Shown piece after piece: positions 25,581 to 39,359 of a DNA stretch of 64,000 nucleotides; the first letter of the stretch is position 1, and each line of letters opens with the position of its first letter. The DNA comes from Cymbidium sinense (lineage: Eukaryota > Streptophyta > Magnoliopsida > Asparagales > Orchidaceae), in assembly GCA_021442155.1 (NCBI GenBank), contig CM038216.1:155853983-155917982 (forward strand). Direction: 5' to 3'. The notes under the pieces are model-generated. The model worked only from the letters and a program-made list of their open reading frames with translations, was not told where the DNA came from and did not search any database. The translations under genes were made by a program, and so were the position numbers.

Positions 25581-28500
25581 TAGGTCAAAGGGTAACCTAT
25601 GATCAAATTTACTTGGAATTTGATCATATTCCAACTCAAGACCACTTGGCACCCTCCTGGTGGACCATTTGGACACCAAGGAGGGTGGTGCACATGATAC
25701 AATGGGTTTGGGCTAGCCAAACCCAACCCAAAGCCAAAACTAACCTCTCCACTTAGAATTCTCCACATGGATAAACTCCCACACTCATTTTAGCACATGT
25801 GCAGCTCCACACTCCCACTCCTCTGCCAAAACTGAACCACATAGAGCTCTTAACAACCTAAAAAACCCATTCCATGAGGGAAATTTGATCAAAATGGTAA
25901 GGAGGCTATTGGTCATTCGATCCAAGTAGGGGGTGATATACTCCCTCTCATTTCAATTCATTTAACTAGACATGCATTCGATTGAGCCCTAGTGACCCAG
26001 AGGAAGCTCCCCAAGCTCTCCCAAGCATTTCTAAGCTCTCTCCATTTTTCTCCTTCTCAATTTTACTCAAGCTGAAATAGGGGAAGGAAACAAAAACTCA
26101 AACTCACTCAATTCTCCATAGAATCCAAATTTTTCTTGCAAGCACCATCAACGGACCTAATCGAGCTCACCCAAATCATTTCCCAAGCATCCAAGCCACG
26201 GGAAGGAGGAGTTCGATCAAAACAGCAAGACATTGAAGCAAACTTTGGTGAATTGGAAGATTCAATGAAAATTGAACCCTCAAACCTTCAATAGAGCTTC
26301 ATCTCTACTAGATGAAGCTACCACAATAGTTGGGAGCACCGGTGGTAGCCACCGAAGATGTATGCCTCAAAATCAAGCTTAAGTTTAAAATTCTTTGGTC
26401 CTTTGTGAAGGGAAGTGTAATCCCAATAGAATTCCACTGTTGGATGTTATTCTCCTTGCATCTAGATGGTGTGGGTTAAATCCTAGATCAATTTGAGCTT
26501 AAGTGAGCTCAGATCAAGCCATGGAGGATGGATGATCTTTGTCTCCCACAGGCGAGGGCAGGGATGAATCATGGACCGTCCATCCCGCATATTTTGGATG
26601 GATGATCCTAATTAATCCATTTAGATCTGATGATTTAATCCCTTCAAAGTTATGGGTTTAATCATGATCGTCCGATCTTTGATTAGACAGCCCAGGGGAA
26701 AGCGGGTAGCACTGTCGGCTGATGCGGCATTCGATTTGAAAACTTAAATAAGCAATCCCGTCGCACCACGTGGAAAGCCTGTGCTGCATCATTAGCCCAC
26801 ATGGTGCAGACGAGATTAGTTATATAATTTGGGTCTTTAATTATCCTTTAATAATTGAAACTTCAAAAATACATAATTAAATGTAGAAAATTAAAAAATA
26901 TAAATGAGGGCTCATTTTAAGAATAATTCAGATGGGAATCCAAATAAAGTATTTCTAATTAATTTTGAATAGTAGATTTTCTTTAATTATGATTTAATTA
27001 AAAACTTAATAATCTAATTACTCCTAATGACTTCAATTAATTCCAAACTTCGAGGCATGTTTGGGATGACTTTGCCTCCTAATTTTCTTGGAATTTATTA
27101 ATGAGTAATTTGGGAAATCAATTAATGAATCCCTAATTATCCCTTAAATTAGAGCAATTAAACATGTGAATAGGGGTTTGATCACTTAATTAAGATAATT
27201 AAACATTGTTTAAGTGAATAGGAACTTTATGGAATAGTTTTGAGATATTTTTCTTTAGCTATTCCTTAAACCCCCTTCCTTCCTTAATTCAAACCTAATT
27301 AAGGATTAATTCACTAATGATCTTCTTAATTAGCTTAATCAAATTAAAAAATAAATCAACTTAATCAATCCCAATCTTGGGTAGATCCTTAGGCATTCAA
27401 AAGCCTAAGGTAAGCTTAAGGAAATCAAGTCCAACATGTGGGAGGGTTATGAAAGTACTTAATTAAACCCTTTAGCTTAATTAATCATTAATTATCCAAT
27501 TGCATTAGGCCTTTATTTCTAAAGCATTGTTGATTTAAATTTCATGTGGTTGCATATCATATGTTGGCTCATAATTAGTTGGTTAATTATGTTGTCGTGT
27601 AGGTAAGGGTAATTAATGAATTTAATTTACACCTTAACCTAAAATAAACATAAAATCAATCTAATGGTTCTAAAATTAAACTAAACTAATTCACATGAGA
27701 GAAATGGGTTAGGACCAACAAACTCTTCTCATATTTCTAAATCAAATCAAATTCAAAATTAAAAAAAAATCTCTTTAAAATAATTTTGATTCACTTTAAA
27801 TAATCTTATTTCATAGGATTGTCTTTAGGAATTAATTAGGGTGAATAAAATTACATGCTTACATCACATCTCTCTTTCAAAGTATGTTAAATGTTGTTTT
27901 CCATGTGAACTCATGCATTCATACCTTTTGAAAAATCAAATTAGAATGAAATGTTTCCTTTATGTCAAATTGCATGCTTTGGCTCAAGTAAGAATATGAA
28001 TGGATATTATCCCTACTAAATCAAAAATTATTTTAAAAATCTATAAATCAAAGATCATAAATGAAAGTATGCTATTTATAAATATTTATAAGCTTGCATG
28101 TGGTTATAATATAGAAATGTGTTCTATGTGGTTTTCTTCTCTTTTCTTAACATGGGTTTGTGTAGGATTTGCAAAGTGTATAGTTCATTTAAAAATAATA
28201 TAACACTTGCTTAAGTTCATTCCTATGCACTCCCATGTCATGAATTAAGAACGATCTTCATATTACATATATATAAACCAAACCAAATAAACAAACAAAA
28301 ATCTTTTGCATGATTCTTCATCCATTCATTTGCTTTTGTATATACACTTGTATTTAAGAAAAGTGGTATATTAGTATAGACATCCTAAGGTTGTGAGGAT
28401 TTAAGTAGCCCTAAGTAGTTCTTGTACCTTACACCCGTGGTGCAGAAAATAATAGCGTCGTACTCACTTATGTCTTTCATACATGTAAATGTGCATTTTA

Positions 28501-29984
28501 TTAATGGATAAAAGAATCCCTCTCTTCTCTACTTAACAAAATCATGCATTCATGAAACATCCAAATTTCCTCAGGCAACATCTCTTTGCATTCATCAATA
28601 AGGTGTGCTAAAGTGTTTGCATTGCATGTATAACTATGCTTAGGATACATTCATATGCATTGTATGCATGTTGGAAAGAAATAAAGGGTTGTGTGTTATG
28701 TGATATTAATTCACCTTAATTAGTCCTAAGATGTCTTTCTTATTGAATAAGTTTATTTAGAGCAAATCTAAACTTAGGGTTAATTAAAACACATAATAAA
28801 ATACTCACTAAAGGAAAATCATTAATGAATCAACCTTAGAAATTACTTAAGGTAGGGATGAAAGAGAAGTTTTCTCCTCTTTTCATCTCTTCACAACTTT
28901 TAGTAATTAAATATATGTTCATTCAAACTAAATCAAATCATCAAATAAAAATAATCAAATCAACTAAATAACTTAAAATGAAACCACCCTCTAAGTTGAA
29001 CCCTTTCACACTTAGAAAAATTCCAACCTTAAATCCTAGCTAATACATACCACACAAGCCTTAAATGACACATACATTAGGCTAAGTCATAATTTCTAGT
29101 CTTATATTAGGGCAGTGCATGGTTTGATGCTTTATTTTGTTTTGTGATGTAATATTTTAGACTGGATGTTTGGGTGTATGTGCATAATTGAATGGTAGAG
29201 TGATCTTAGTCTAATCATTTTCTTCTACAGGTGATTGTGCTTAAGCACTATAATAAAATATAAATATTTTTTGCTATGCGCTTATACCCTAAGCATAATC
29301 CAAAAAATAGGCAGTGGACTTGGTTACCCATGTGTGGGGTGCTAAGTCCAATTTATTCAGATACATACTTGGGATGTGTGGTGGGTTTAGCTAATCTCTG
29401 TTTTGTAGATTTTAGTTATATTTACTTTTCCCATTTTCATGTAACTTTTGTAATTAGGATTTAGAATGAATGTTATGGGGAAGTGGAGGTGAACATTGGT
29501 CATAAGACTATGTATTATGTACCATGTGAAAGCCTAGCAACCATATTCAAACCAAAAGGAAGAAAGGAAAAGAAACAAATAAAACATGAAGAAGAAATGA
29601 AGAAATGAAGACCCCAAAACTTGAATTCCTTCTAAATTATAATTTGTAATATGGGTTGTATAAGGGTAGAGCTTGGCTACCCACATTTCTTTTTCTGGTT
29701 TGTGCGATGGAGCCTGACCACAAAGGCCTTTTATTATTTTTCACTAGCTTTATAAAATTGGTTGATGTTTGTTTAGCTTGTGCATTAAGATGACATGTTT
29801 TTCCTAGTTTCTTCTGTTGAATGGTCTCGATCGATTAGGATCAATTAAATTACTCAAAATAAAAATTAAAATAACTCATAACCTCACCTAAAACCTTAGA
29901 CATAAAAAAGATAAAGAATTAGCAATCCACTTGGATGGTGTATGTCTCACATAATGCATAAAAAGTATCTTTTTTCACTCTTGC

Positions 29985-31490
29985 TTATGGAGGGCTTCCA
30001 CCTTTGCCAAAGAATATGGCTTGACCTTTGAGAGTCATGGTAGAAATACACCTCATTCTTATTTATTTTGGCCCATAACCAATTTCTCATGCATTAGGCA
30101 TATGAATCCCATAGCCTGTGTCAAATTAACTGCCCAAAAATGAAATTAAAACTTAACAAAAATTTACATTAGATTAAGTCATGAGTTCATGCCCTACATG
30201 ATGGAGTCTCTTAGGGAGTGTGTTTAAGGACTTAGTCTTCTTTCTAAATAAACAATAACTTAGCTATCTTGCAAAAGCATAAGACTTGCCTACATGTATT
30301 TAAAATCATAGGAGGAGTTAGTTGGCGGCCACCCCCAGGCGGTTGTAAGCCTAACAGTTGGGTGGTTTATCCTCTCTTGTGGTGGTAAACAATATGCCCA
30401 TTTTTGCCTTAGATTTAGGTCATACTTTGGCCCTCGCCAAAGCTCCCTAGATTTAGGATTTGAGGTCATCGTTTCTCTTTGTGGGCTACAAGCATAAATC
30501 CTCACCTCTTAGGCATTTCCATGATCTTGTTTCATGAAATTGTAAGTCCTAGATTTCTAATAAAAATTCAACTCAAACAAATAATTCCCTTCAAATTTCA
30601 AAATATAAAGCCCAACCATAGGATAGTTTGGGATGCTCGCTAGGCTTCCTAGCATCATGAGCATCTCCTACTTATCTCTCTTTGGTTTTGATAATAACTC
30701 CCTCCTTTTGATCAATCTCATTTGATCTTCCAAAAATAACCAATTGATTGATAGTCTTATCTTTTTAAATCTTTGAAAATAATGATCATTTACCTTAATC
30801 GAGAATATTCTTAAGGAATCTCATTTCTTAAGATGTAATTAACTATGGGGGCTTGCCTCCATAGAGAACTTAATGAACTTGTTTTACAATAAACCCTACT
30901 TTACTTTTCCATGTAAAGTAGGGGAAGAATCTCTGGTGTATACGAAGACCCATAGTCCTTAGGAGTCTTTATTAAAATGATTAGGTCCATTATAGGATGG
31001 AGACTTCTGTCTCTCGAGATAGTATATCATTCTTCAATGTTGTACCCGATCACCCTAATAAGAATATATGCTAATCTACATGGTGTCCAACCAAAAGTGT
31101 ATTTTTTATCTTCATTTATTTTTTAAGGATAGATGAAGATAGAAATATTTCACCAAAGAAGGCAAGTTGTATGATTTTACAAGATAGTTGGGTTGCTATT
31201 ATTTAGAAATAAACTATAATGCTTAAACCCACTTCCTAAGATACTAGACCATGAGTGGTATGAGAAATGACTTAGTCTAATGCAAATTTTTTCAAATTTC
31301 ATTTGATTTTAGACTCTTCATTTTGACAAAGACCATAGAATTTTTATACGTCAAAATGTATGATGAAATGAGGTTATTGGTTAAATCAAAAAGAAAGAGG
31401 TGTTTTCCACCATAGGGGAGACCCTTAAAGGTCAAGTCTTCCCCTATCGTGCAAGGATGGAAACCCTCTCTTTACAAACGTGAAGTAATA
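29985..31490. repeat. Inverted repeat of family R tail ends
   Basis: 29985-30300 and 31140-31490 are reverse complements of each other at moderate identity. For example, 'CTAAGTCATGAG' near 30178 is matched by the complement of 'AAATGACTTAGTCTA' near 31266, and both carry the CTCTTAGGGAG/CTTCCTAAG words. The loop is about 840 bp. The left arm belongs to the end of inverted copy D; the right arm is an extra tail piece in the opposite sense. Confidence 0.6.
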
Positions 31491-32809
31491 TGAATGCATG
31501 ATATTAAATATACAACATCCAGCTAACAAGTTACTAAATTTTTTAATTATCTTGATTTTATTCCTAGGTTTTATATGAGGTAATGAATTATTTAGAAATT
31601 TAGTTATGAGTTGTAGTTGGGGTAGAAAAATTAATTTTTTCCTAAGAGCCTAATTGGATCTAGGCCACACATTAAATCACCATAAGTAAAAAACTAAGAA
31701 GAAGCATGCTATTTCTATTGCATAATTTAAACATAAGATCAAGCATTTTATAAATCCAACACAAAAGAATAAAAGGTGGGTATTATCAGGTGCCGCCGTA
31801 TAACCCGAAGAAGAGAAAATGGGTAGCCGAGCTCTACCCTTATACAACACAGTATATGAAAGAATAATTATAATTTTATAAATGAATAAATGCTATGGGG
31901 GTCTTCTTATATTCATTCTTCATATCTTCTTCATTTCTTTATTTGGGTTTTCTTACTTCAAAGGCATCATAGGGCCTCCCACGATAAAGCCTTCTAGCCG
32001 CTCATCCTAAGTCTCCATAACACTAATCCTAATCCCTAATGCAAAATTACATTAAAAATAGGAAAAGTAAATCTAACTACATCTACAAAAAAGTGTTAAC
32101 TAAACACACCATACAACCCAAGCAGTTATATGAATAATTTAGACTTAGCACCCTATATATGGGTAACCAAGCCTACCTGTCCTAATTTGGACTTAATTCT
32201 AAAGTGTGTGTATTCAGGCTTGTGTGGTATTCCTTAATTAAGCTTTGTTATAATTTTCTAAGTATGAAAGGATTTAATTTTAAAGAATTGTTTCACTTTA
32301 AGTGACCTAATTGATTTGCAAGTTTTACTTAATGGTTTCCTTTATTTCATTTGGTTTACACATAACAACTAGGTGTTATAAAGAGAAGGAAAGAGAGGAT
32401 GACTCTCTTTTATCCCTACCTTAAGTCACATCTAAAGAAAATTAATTAATCAATTTTCTTTAGTTAATGGCTTATTACATATTTTAATTTTGATCCTATG
32501 TTTAGGTTCACCTTAAATAACCTCATTCAATAAAAAAGGCATCTTAAGATTAATTGGAATTAATTACTATCACATGACACATGTTCATTTATATCTTTCC
32601 ATCACATGTAACATGCACATGATTAAACCTTAAGCATACCTATATATGCATTATGTTTTAGCACATTTAAATGATGGATGTAAATATATGTATATTTAGA
32701 TTTTATATCTTCCTTTTGATTGAATTATTTTTATCATATTAATTTAAAGCTCTATCTAAATTCTTATACAAAATACATAGGAATGAAATTAAATAGGTAC
32801 GTGTCATTG

Positions 32810-33420
32810 TTAAGTAGGGAAGTGAGGCAATCAAATGACCTTATTGGGGGTAGCTAAAGCCTCGTTTTCTCGGGATGTCCAAACTATATAACCATTACAT
32901 TCAAAAATATGTAAATTTGCATACATGAACATAAAAAAGAGAGCTCCAAGTCATATGATTAATTATTCCAATGACTTAATCATTCATGAATGCATGGATT
33001 TTTGATAAAAGATAATGGGTTCTAATTCCATAATTAAATACACACACACATGTATAAGAGACATAGGCTAGTACATGGCATTGTTAATTAAAGAAGTGAG
33101 GTAATCAAATGTCCTCCTTGAGGCTAACTAAAGCCTCATATTCCCAGGATTTCCAGTCTAAATATTTATTTTTCTCAAATACATATGGATGAATACATAA
33201 ATGCAGGAAGGAAAACCATGCAAAAGTTATATTTTTATTTGAAACATTTATGCACAAGGAGTGAAGTCTTATCCAAATTCTAATATTGAAGTACATAGGA
33301 ATTAAATTAAATGGAGTACATACCATTATTAAATGAGGGAAGTGGGTAAAAAAATGACCTCCTTGGGCCTAGTTAAAGCCTCATATTTCCAAGATGTCCG
33401 GACTAAATACCCATTAACAT
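32810..33420 (-). repeat. Three tandem subrepeats in copy D
   Basis: Three units centred near 32865, 33140 and 33385 each contain a GGGGCTACTT or GGCTAACT-type stretch, AAAGCCTC and a 'GATGTCC' or 'GATTTCC' word. Copy B has two units and copy C one, so this unit varies in number between family members. Confidence 0.65.
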
Positions 33421-36099
33421 TCTCACTTACATAAATTAATATATGAATAAAAGAAAAAACTTTACTTCATACACTTAAGCTATAATCACATGTATTTCCT
33501 ATGTATTTATAACTAGCATTCATAGAATATGTAATTATTTATTTATAAGATTTGGAAAATAGGTTTGGATTTAATAATGATAATAGCCACATATATATTA
33601 ATTTAAATCAACACATGCAAACTTGACATAAGGAAATCATTTATTTTATATAAATTTTAGAAGAAATGAATGTATGAATCAAGTGGCATACAACATTTAA
33701 TGTGATTGGAAAGAAATAAAAGAACATAAACACATGATTTCATTCAATCCAACTAATTCTTAAGGACAATCATACTAAATAAACTCATTTAAAATAAACC
33801 AAAGTTTCTTAATGTCATTTTAATTTTATATTTGATTTAATTTAGGAAATGTTAGAGGTTTGTTAATCTAATCCCATTCCCATGTGTGAGTTAATTTGAT
33901 TTAATGAAGGAAAATAGGTTGATTTTATGGATTAATTAGGTTAAGTATGAATTAAAGAAATTAATTAACCCTTACCTATGTTATCTTAAGATAATTAATT
34001 AAATAATTATGAGCTAATGTAATATGCAAATGAGTTGAAAAGTAAATAGTAATGCTCCTATGAAATGAAAGGGGCCTAATGCAATTAGCTCAATCATTAA
34101 TTAATTTTGCTTAAGATACTCACTTAATTACTTTTTAGGATTTTCTCACACATGTGAGCTAACCATAATTTCATTAACTCTCTTTAGGTTATTAAACACC
34201 TAAAACTTACCAAAGGATCAATTAATTTAGATTCCAAATGATTACATTGATTAATTAAATTTGATTAATTGATTAAGCTTTGATTAATCTAATTAATGAA
34301 AATGAACTTAGGGAAGTAGATTAGGAAAGAGGCCCTAATCTTATCTCCTAAGTTCACCCACTGTGAAAGAACATTTAACCACTTAATTAAATAATCCATT
34401 ACTGTTCATATGATTAATTAAACATTAATCAGATTAAGAGTGTAATTAAGGCTTTATTAATCAATTCTTCTAATTTGGCAAGCAATAAAACCCAAGAAAA
34501 TTAGAAGAGGCAGATGACATCCTTCTAAATAATCCCAAAAATTTTGGGATCAATCCCTTGAGTGATTAGAGAGTAATTAAGCTAATTAGATTTTTAATTA
34601 ACTAATTAACCTCTATTTACTATTCAAAAATAATTGAAATTATTATTTTTAAATTCTCCTCCAAAATACCTTTAAAATGAGCCATTATTTATATTTTTTT
34701 GGATTTTTCTATGATTAGTTATGAATTTTAGAAGTTTCAGCCTCAAAATTATATTATTTAACCCTAATTATACCTAATCCATTAGTGCCATGTGGCGCTC
34801 TACCGCAATGCCCTTTCCACGTGGTGTCGTGAGATTGGTTATTTAAGTTGTCAATCCACGCGAGTAAGCCTGGCGGTAAAAATTAATCTATCGATCTTAG
34901 ATGATGGTAATCAAACCCACGTAAAGGGATAAAATAGGGGAGATCTAACATGATTTGATCAGAGCCGTCCATTCTAATCACACTATTCAGACTACCCATG
35001 ATCCTCCTTCTTGTGAACGATGAACGATAGCGTCCATCTATATGGATCATTCGATCCAAGCTCACCTAAGCTCGAATGAGCTTCAAAATCAACCACACCA
35101 TCGGGGAAGGAATTCAACACATCCAATAGTCAAGATTAAGTCACATGAAAATTTCCTTCACAAGGACCAACACCACTTAAGCTAGATATCCATTTTGTGG
35201 AAATACCTCACGAGCTAAGAAGGCGACTCCTGAGGAAGCTTGTTTAGTTGAGGCAAGCCATTGAGTAGAAATTTAGTTTGTTTCAAGTGGATAGCTCAGA
35301 AGGCCAAGGATCGAGCTTTGGAGCTTTGATCTTGATCGAAGTCCCTCTTCTAATGGCTTTAGAGCTTGGGAAATGGCTTGGATAGCTTCGATGGCCTGCG
35401 TAGAGGGTGTGTCTAAGAGGAATTGGATTGAGATGGAGAATTGGTGAAGTTAGGATTGAAATTAGTCTCCCATATTTGGGTTCCATAAGGGAAGAGATAA
35501 TGCTAAAAGTGGGAAGCTTGGGATGGCTCACAGGAATTGGAGACTCAAAATCATGTTGAAGCTCTAAATCCAATGATGTGTTTCCCATTCGAATTGAGGG
35601 GGTATTACCCTCAATTTGCTGAGTTGGATGGATGACATTGCTTCCCAATTTTTGACTGGTACATTAGAGCACCAGAGGGTCTCAATCAAGTCCACATGGC
35701 TCGTATGGATTGGAGGAACTTATGGGAGGTGGCTCAAGGCTTGATGTGGGAATATCTCCTTGCTTGGATCCTTTGGTTGCTCAACTTGTATGGGAGGTGA
35801 GTTGGTTCGACTCCCTTTGGTCCATGGAAAGTCTTACTCCCTCTAGTGTGGGCTAGGAGGCTAGGGATCCCTCATTTGGAAGTTGGATGGCTACCAAGGT
35901 GAAAGGAGGGTGGACTTTGCCATATTTGGAAAAATCCCACAAGGGGGAGAGTATCCATGGAAGATTTGCATTGGGACTTGCTCCAAATGTGTTTGGGTTA
36001 ATTTTGGGTTGACCTAGGTTGAGTTTGGGTCAGGTTTTCTCAGCCACCAGAGTCCCATGGGTTGGTTTTATGGGTTTTGGCTTCATTTGGTCAAATGGG

Positions 36100-37080
36100 T
36101 TCACATGGGTTCATGTTGAGTGTGGTTAATCAATTGGTCAAATTGGGTCAAACCAAGGCTTGGGTTATGTTCAAATGATTATTTTAAAAGTTTTAGTTCA
36201 AGTGGTTTCAATCAATTTGGCCTAGGTTTGATTTTGGCTTACTTGGATTCATATAGGTCAAATGAGATGAGCTAACCAATTTGACCAATTTAACAAAATT
36301 GGGTTGGGTTGGGTTAGGTATTGGTTTATGTTCAATTGGTTAATTGAAAATGATTGTATGCTTTTGTTTGAATCAATTTGGATTTAATTTGGAATTTGGC
36401 CAATTTAATCCTTTAGGTTAATTTGGGCTAGGTTGGGTCAAGTTGACCAATTGGTCAAATTGGGCTTAATTATGGCTTTGGTCAAGTTCAATAGTCAATT
36501 TGGAATGAGCCATTGGTTACAATCAATTTGGGTTAGATCATGATTTGACCCATTTTGGCCTTTTAGGCCAATTTAGGTCAACTTGGGTCAAATGGCCAAT
36601 TGGACTTGGTTTTGCTCAATTGAGGGTCAATTCATGTTCAACCATTGATCATAAGTTGGTTTGAATCAATGATTTCAATCAATTTGGTGTATGGTGGGTT
36701 TTGGCTAGTTTAGGTTTCATTTAGGCTAAAGGTTGACTTGGTCAAAAGTTCAAGTTGACTTGGTTTGACCCAATTCAATGTGCTTAATCATCCTAGGGTG
36801 ATTGTTGATCATCAAATGATGCTTGGATGGGCTTGGTTCAATCTAATATAGGTTGAATTAGAACTTGGATCAAAAAGGTCCTTTAGGCCACTTTGGGTTA
36901 AGTGGACCTAAATAGGTCAATTGTTTTGGTTTTGGCTTGATTCAAGTTTAGTTGAACTTATATATGAGCCTAGGATTGAAATATAAATTCAACTGCACTT
37001 AATATGGAGTCCAATGAATTCTGGCCCATTTGAAGTTTTCAAGCTAAAAGGGCTAACTCGAGCTTGACTTTGGTTGACTT
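36100..37080. repeat. GGTCAA-dense tract of copy D
   Basis: Reverse-complement counterpart of the tracts at 17340-18680 and 24540-25580. It includes TTGACCAATTGGTCAA near 36432 and many GGTCAA, GGTTGAC and CAATTTGG words. Confidence 0.7.
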
Positions 37081-38209
37081 GAGTTTGGTTTGATAATTGT
37101 AGGTTTTATTTATATTTGGATAGATGATTGAAGGAATTAATGATTCAAGAGAAAATCCATTGGTTTTGGCTTGATTTTGATAGGATTTGGCCAAGTCCAA
37201 GGAAATGGTTTAAAAGGCTTAAATTGAGTTTTGGTTTGATTTTGGATTTAGTTTTGGCTATTTTGATTTATATTTCATTTATATTTGGGAATATAAATGA
37301 AGATATAAATGACTCATGAGAAAATCACTTGAGTTTGGAGTGATTTGGAAGAAAATTTGATCAAGCTTAAGGATGTAGGCCAAAAGGGCTAAGGAGAAAA
37401 CTAGTTTAGTTTGATTTATTTTTGGTCATTGGAAGGTGAGTTTTATTTATATTTATGAATATAAATGAGTGAGTAGTGATTTATAAAACCAATTGATTTT
37501 GGGTTGATTTGGGTTAAGATTTGGTTAAACATGGAGGTAGGTCCATATGGCTTAAGAAGGTCTTAGTTTGGTTTGATTTTGTTTGATGTGGTTTTGACCA
37601 TTTGAGTATAGACTTCATTTATATTTTTGAATATAAATGAAAGAATAATTGATTTATAAAGAAATCAATCAAATTTGGGATGACTTAGGTGGAGATTTGG
37701 TTAAGTTTTTGAGAAGCAGGAATTTTGGAACTTTGGATTTGATTTTGGGATTGAATTATTTGGAATTGGGTTTGGATTGGAATTTGATAAATGATTAAGA
37801 GATTGCGTTGATATTTAAGAAAATCAATTGAATTGGGATTGATTTGAATTTGGTTAAGGCTTAATCCATAAGATGAAATCAAAGAGCTTAAAAAGGGTTT
37901 TGAATTCAATCTTCATAGAAAATCTTGAGCTCGAATTTGGTCATGAAATTGATTATGAGCCTTAGAAAATTAGATTAGATTTGGTATGAATTTGAGGTTT
38001 GGTTTAAGAAGGAAAGCATGGATTGGGTTTAGGTTATAGGATAGGCAAGTCTTCCTAAGTCCCTAATGCTTCTAAGTCTCTAGGCTTCGATTAAGTGTTC
38101 ACCTAATTACTAGAAGTGTCTTAAGACTATGGAGCTCTTAGTGTCTATAAGAGTCCTAGATCTATGATGAGAAAGGTAAAAATTCACTCCAAAAGTGAGG
38201 TCAATAGAA

Positions 38210-39335
38210 GGGTCTCCAGTCTTTTACAATAGGGGATTGCTTTCCATGTAAGGGCATCTCTTGTAGTGGAGAACACCTCATCGCGCTGATTTAGCCGACA
38301 ACCTTATTTCACCATGCATTTAAAAAAATCCAAACTTTGTCTAGAATATTGTGTCAAAATGATATAAAAATTATAAAATTGCATTTTAGACTAAGTCATA
38401 TACTCATGCCAATCATGATCTAGTCTCTTAGGGAGTAAGTTTAGGACTCTAGTTTCCCTTCTTAATTAAACAACAGCCTAACTATCTTGTAATTTCATAA
38501 GATGGGCCTACATGGATTTGAAGCATAGGAGGTGTTAGCTGGTGGCCACTCTAGGTGGTTGTTAGTCCAGAAGAGTCCGAATGGGTTTAACCTCTCTTGT
38601 GGAGGTAAAATATTATGTCCCATTTTTTGCTTAGATTTAGGTCGTGTTATTTGCTAGTGCTAAAGCATTCTATATTTATGATTCGAGGCTACTTATTTAT
38701 TTCGAGCTATGAGTATAAGTCCTCACCTCTTAGAAATTTTTACAATCTTGTGTTACAGATTATAAGACCTAACATTCTAAAAAATTTCAACTCAAACTAA
38801 AATAAAATTCTCTCTTTCAAATATATTAAGCCTCATGATAGATTACATTTACTGGCTTCCTAATATCATGAGTGCTACCTACTTATTTTCCTTTAGAATC
38901 TAAAATAAGTATTTTTAAATCAACATTCCCAATTTTTAAATACCCAAATCCTTTCAGAGTCTAACCATGAAGTCTTGAGAGATATGATTGTTTACTTTAA
39001 TCAAGAGTTCTCTTAGGAAATCCCTATTTCCTAGGATGTAATTAACTATGGAAGCTTGCTTCCATAGAACTAAGAACATATAAAATAAACCCTGGTATAC
39101 TTTTCCAAGTAAAGTAGGAGAAAGATCTCTAGTATATACGAAGACTCATTAGCCTTAGGAGTCGTTATTAGGTGATTAGGTCCATTGTCGGGTGATATAT
39201 TTATCATTCTAGATAGTATATCATAACTTAATGTTATACTCAATCACTTTAATAAGTATCCTTTAAGGTCTGAGTGGTGTCTACCCAGTATCCAAATTAC
39301 TAGTGTATTCAATAATGAAGGATCAACTAAGTCGA
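38210..39335 (-). repeat. Family R, copy E (tail only, inverted)
   Basis: 38340-39335 matches 30110-31130 in the same sense: 'AGACTAAGTCAT', 'GTCTCTTAGGGAG', 'CTCTCTTGTGGAGGT' against 'CTCTCTTGTGGTGGT', 'CCTCACCTCTTAG', 'GTAATTAACTATGG', 'AGTATATACGAAGAC'. On the reverse strand this tail runs directly into the start of copy D. E-D is therefore a head-to-tail pair, mirroring B-C. It is cut at about 39335 where the Gypsy LTR segment begins. Confidence 0.7.
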
Positions 39336-39359
39336 TGATGAGAATAAAATAATAACCAA

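Larger units (their letters stand above)
23785..29980 (+). repeat. Family R, copy C
   Basis: Head-to-tail with copy B, with the same landmarks in the same order: ACCTCATTTTGGAGTGAG (23798), TTGACC tract (24540-25580), 'CCACGTGGAAAG' (26766-26777), subrepeat (28376), 'GTTACCCATGT' (29323), 'GGTAGAGCTTGGCTACCCA' (29664). It loses similarity to copy B near 29980, where it meets the tail end of the inverted copy D. Non-coding. It differs from B by many substitutions and indels, so the two are old relative to each other. Confidence 0.7.
29985..38205 (-). repeat. Family R, copy D (inverted)
   Basis: Read on the reverse strand from 38205: the CTCACTTTTGGAGTGAA start, an ATATAAATGA block (37900-37080), a GGTCAA-rich tract (37080-36100), the 'CCACGTGG' landmark (34818), three GTCCGGACATC-type subrepeats (33420-32810), 'CAAGCCTAC' and 'GGTAACC' landmarks near 32170, 'GGTAGAGCTCGGCTACCCA' (31840-31820), and the tail (31140-29985). 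A 350 bp tail piece in the opposite sense (31140-31490) interrupts it. Non-coding. The longest reverse-strand frame (35648-35283) has no counterpart kept open in copies B or C. Confidence 0.7.

Noticed and set aside
25461..25768. Overlapping frames of 60-80 codons on both strands in family R copy C
   Set aside because: Both strands are open over the same TTGACC-rich low-complexity sequence and the frames are not conserved in copies B or D.
35283..35648. Reverse-strand frame of 121 codons in family R copy D
   Set aside because: The corresponding parts of copies B and C do not keep it open and it has no recognisable motif; it lies in a non-coding repeat.
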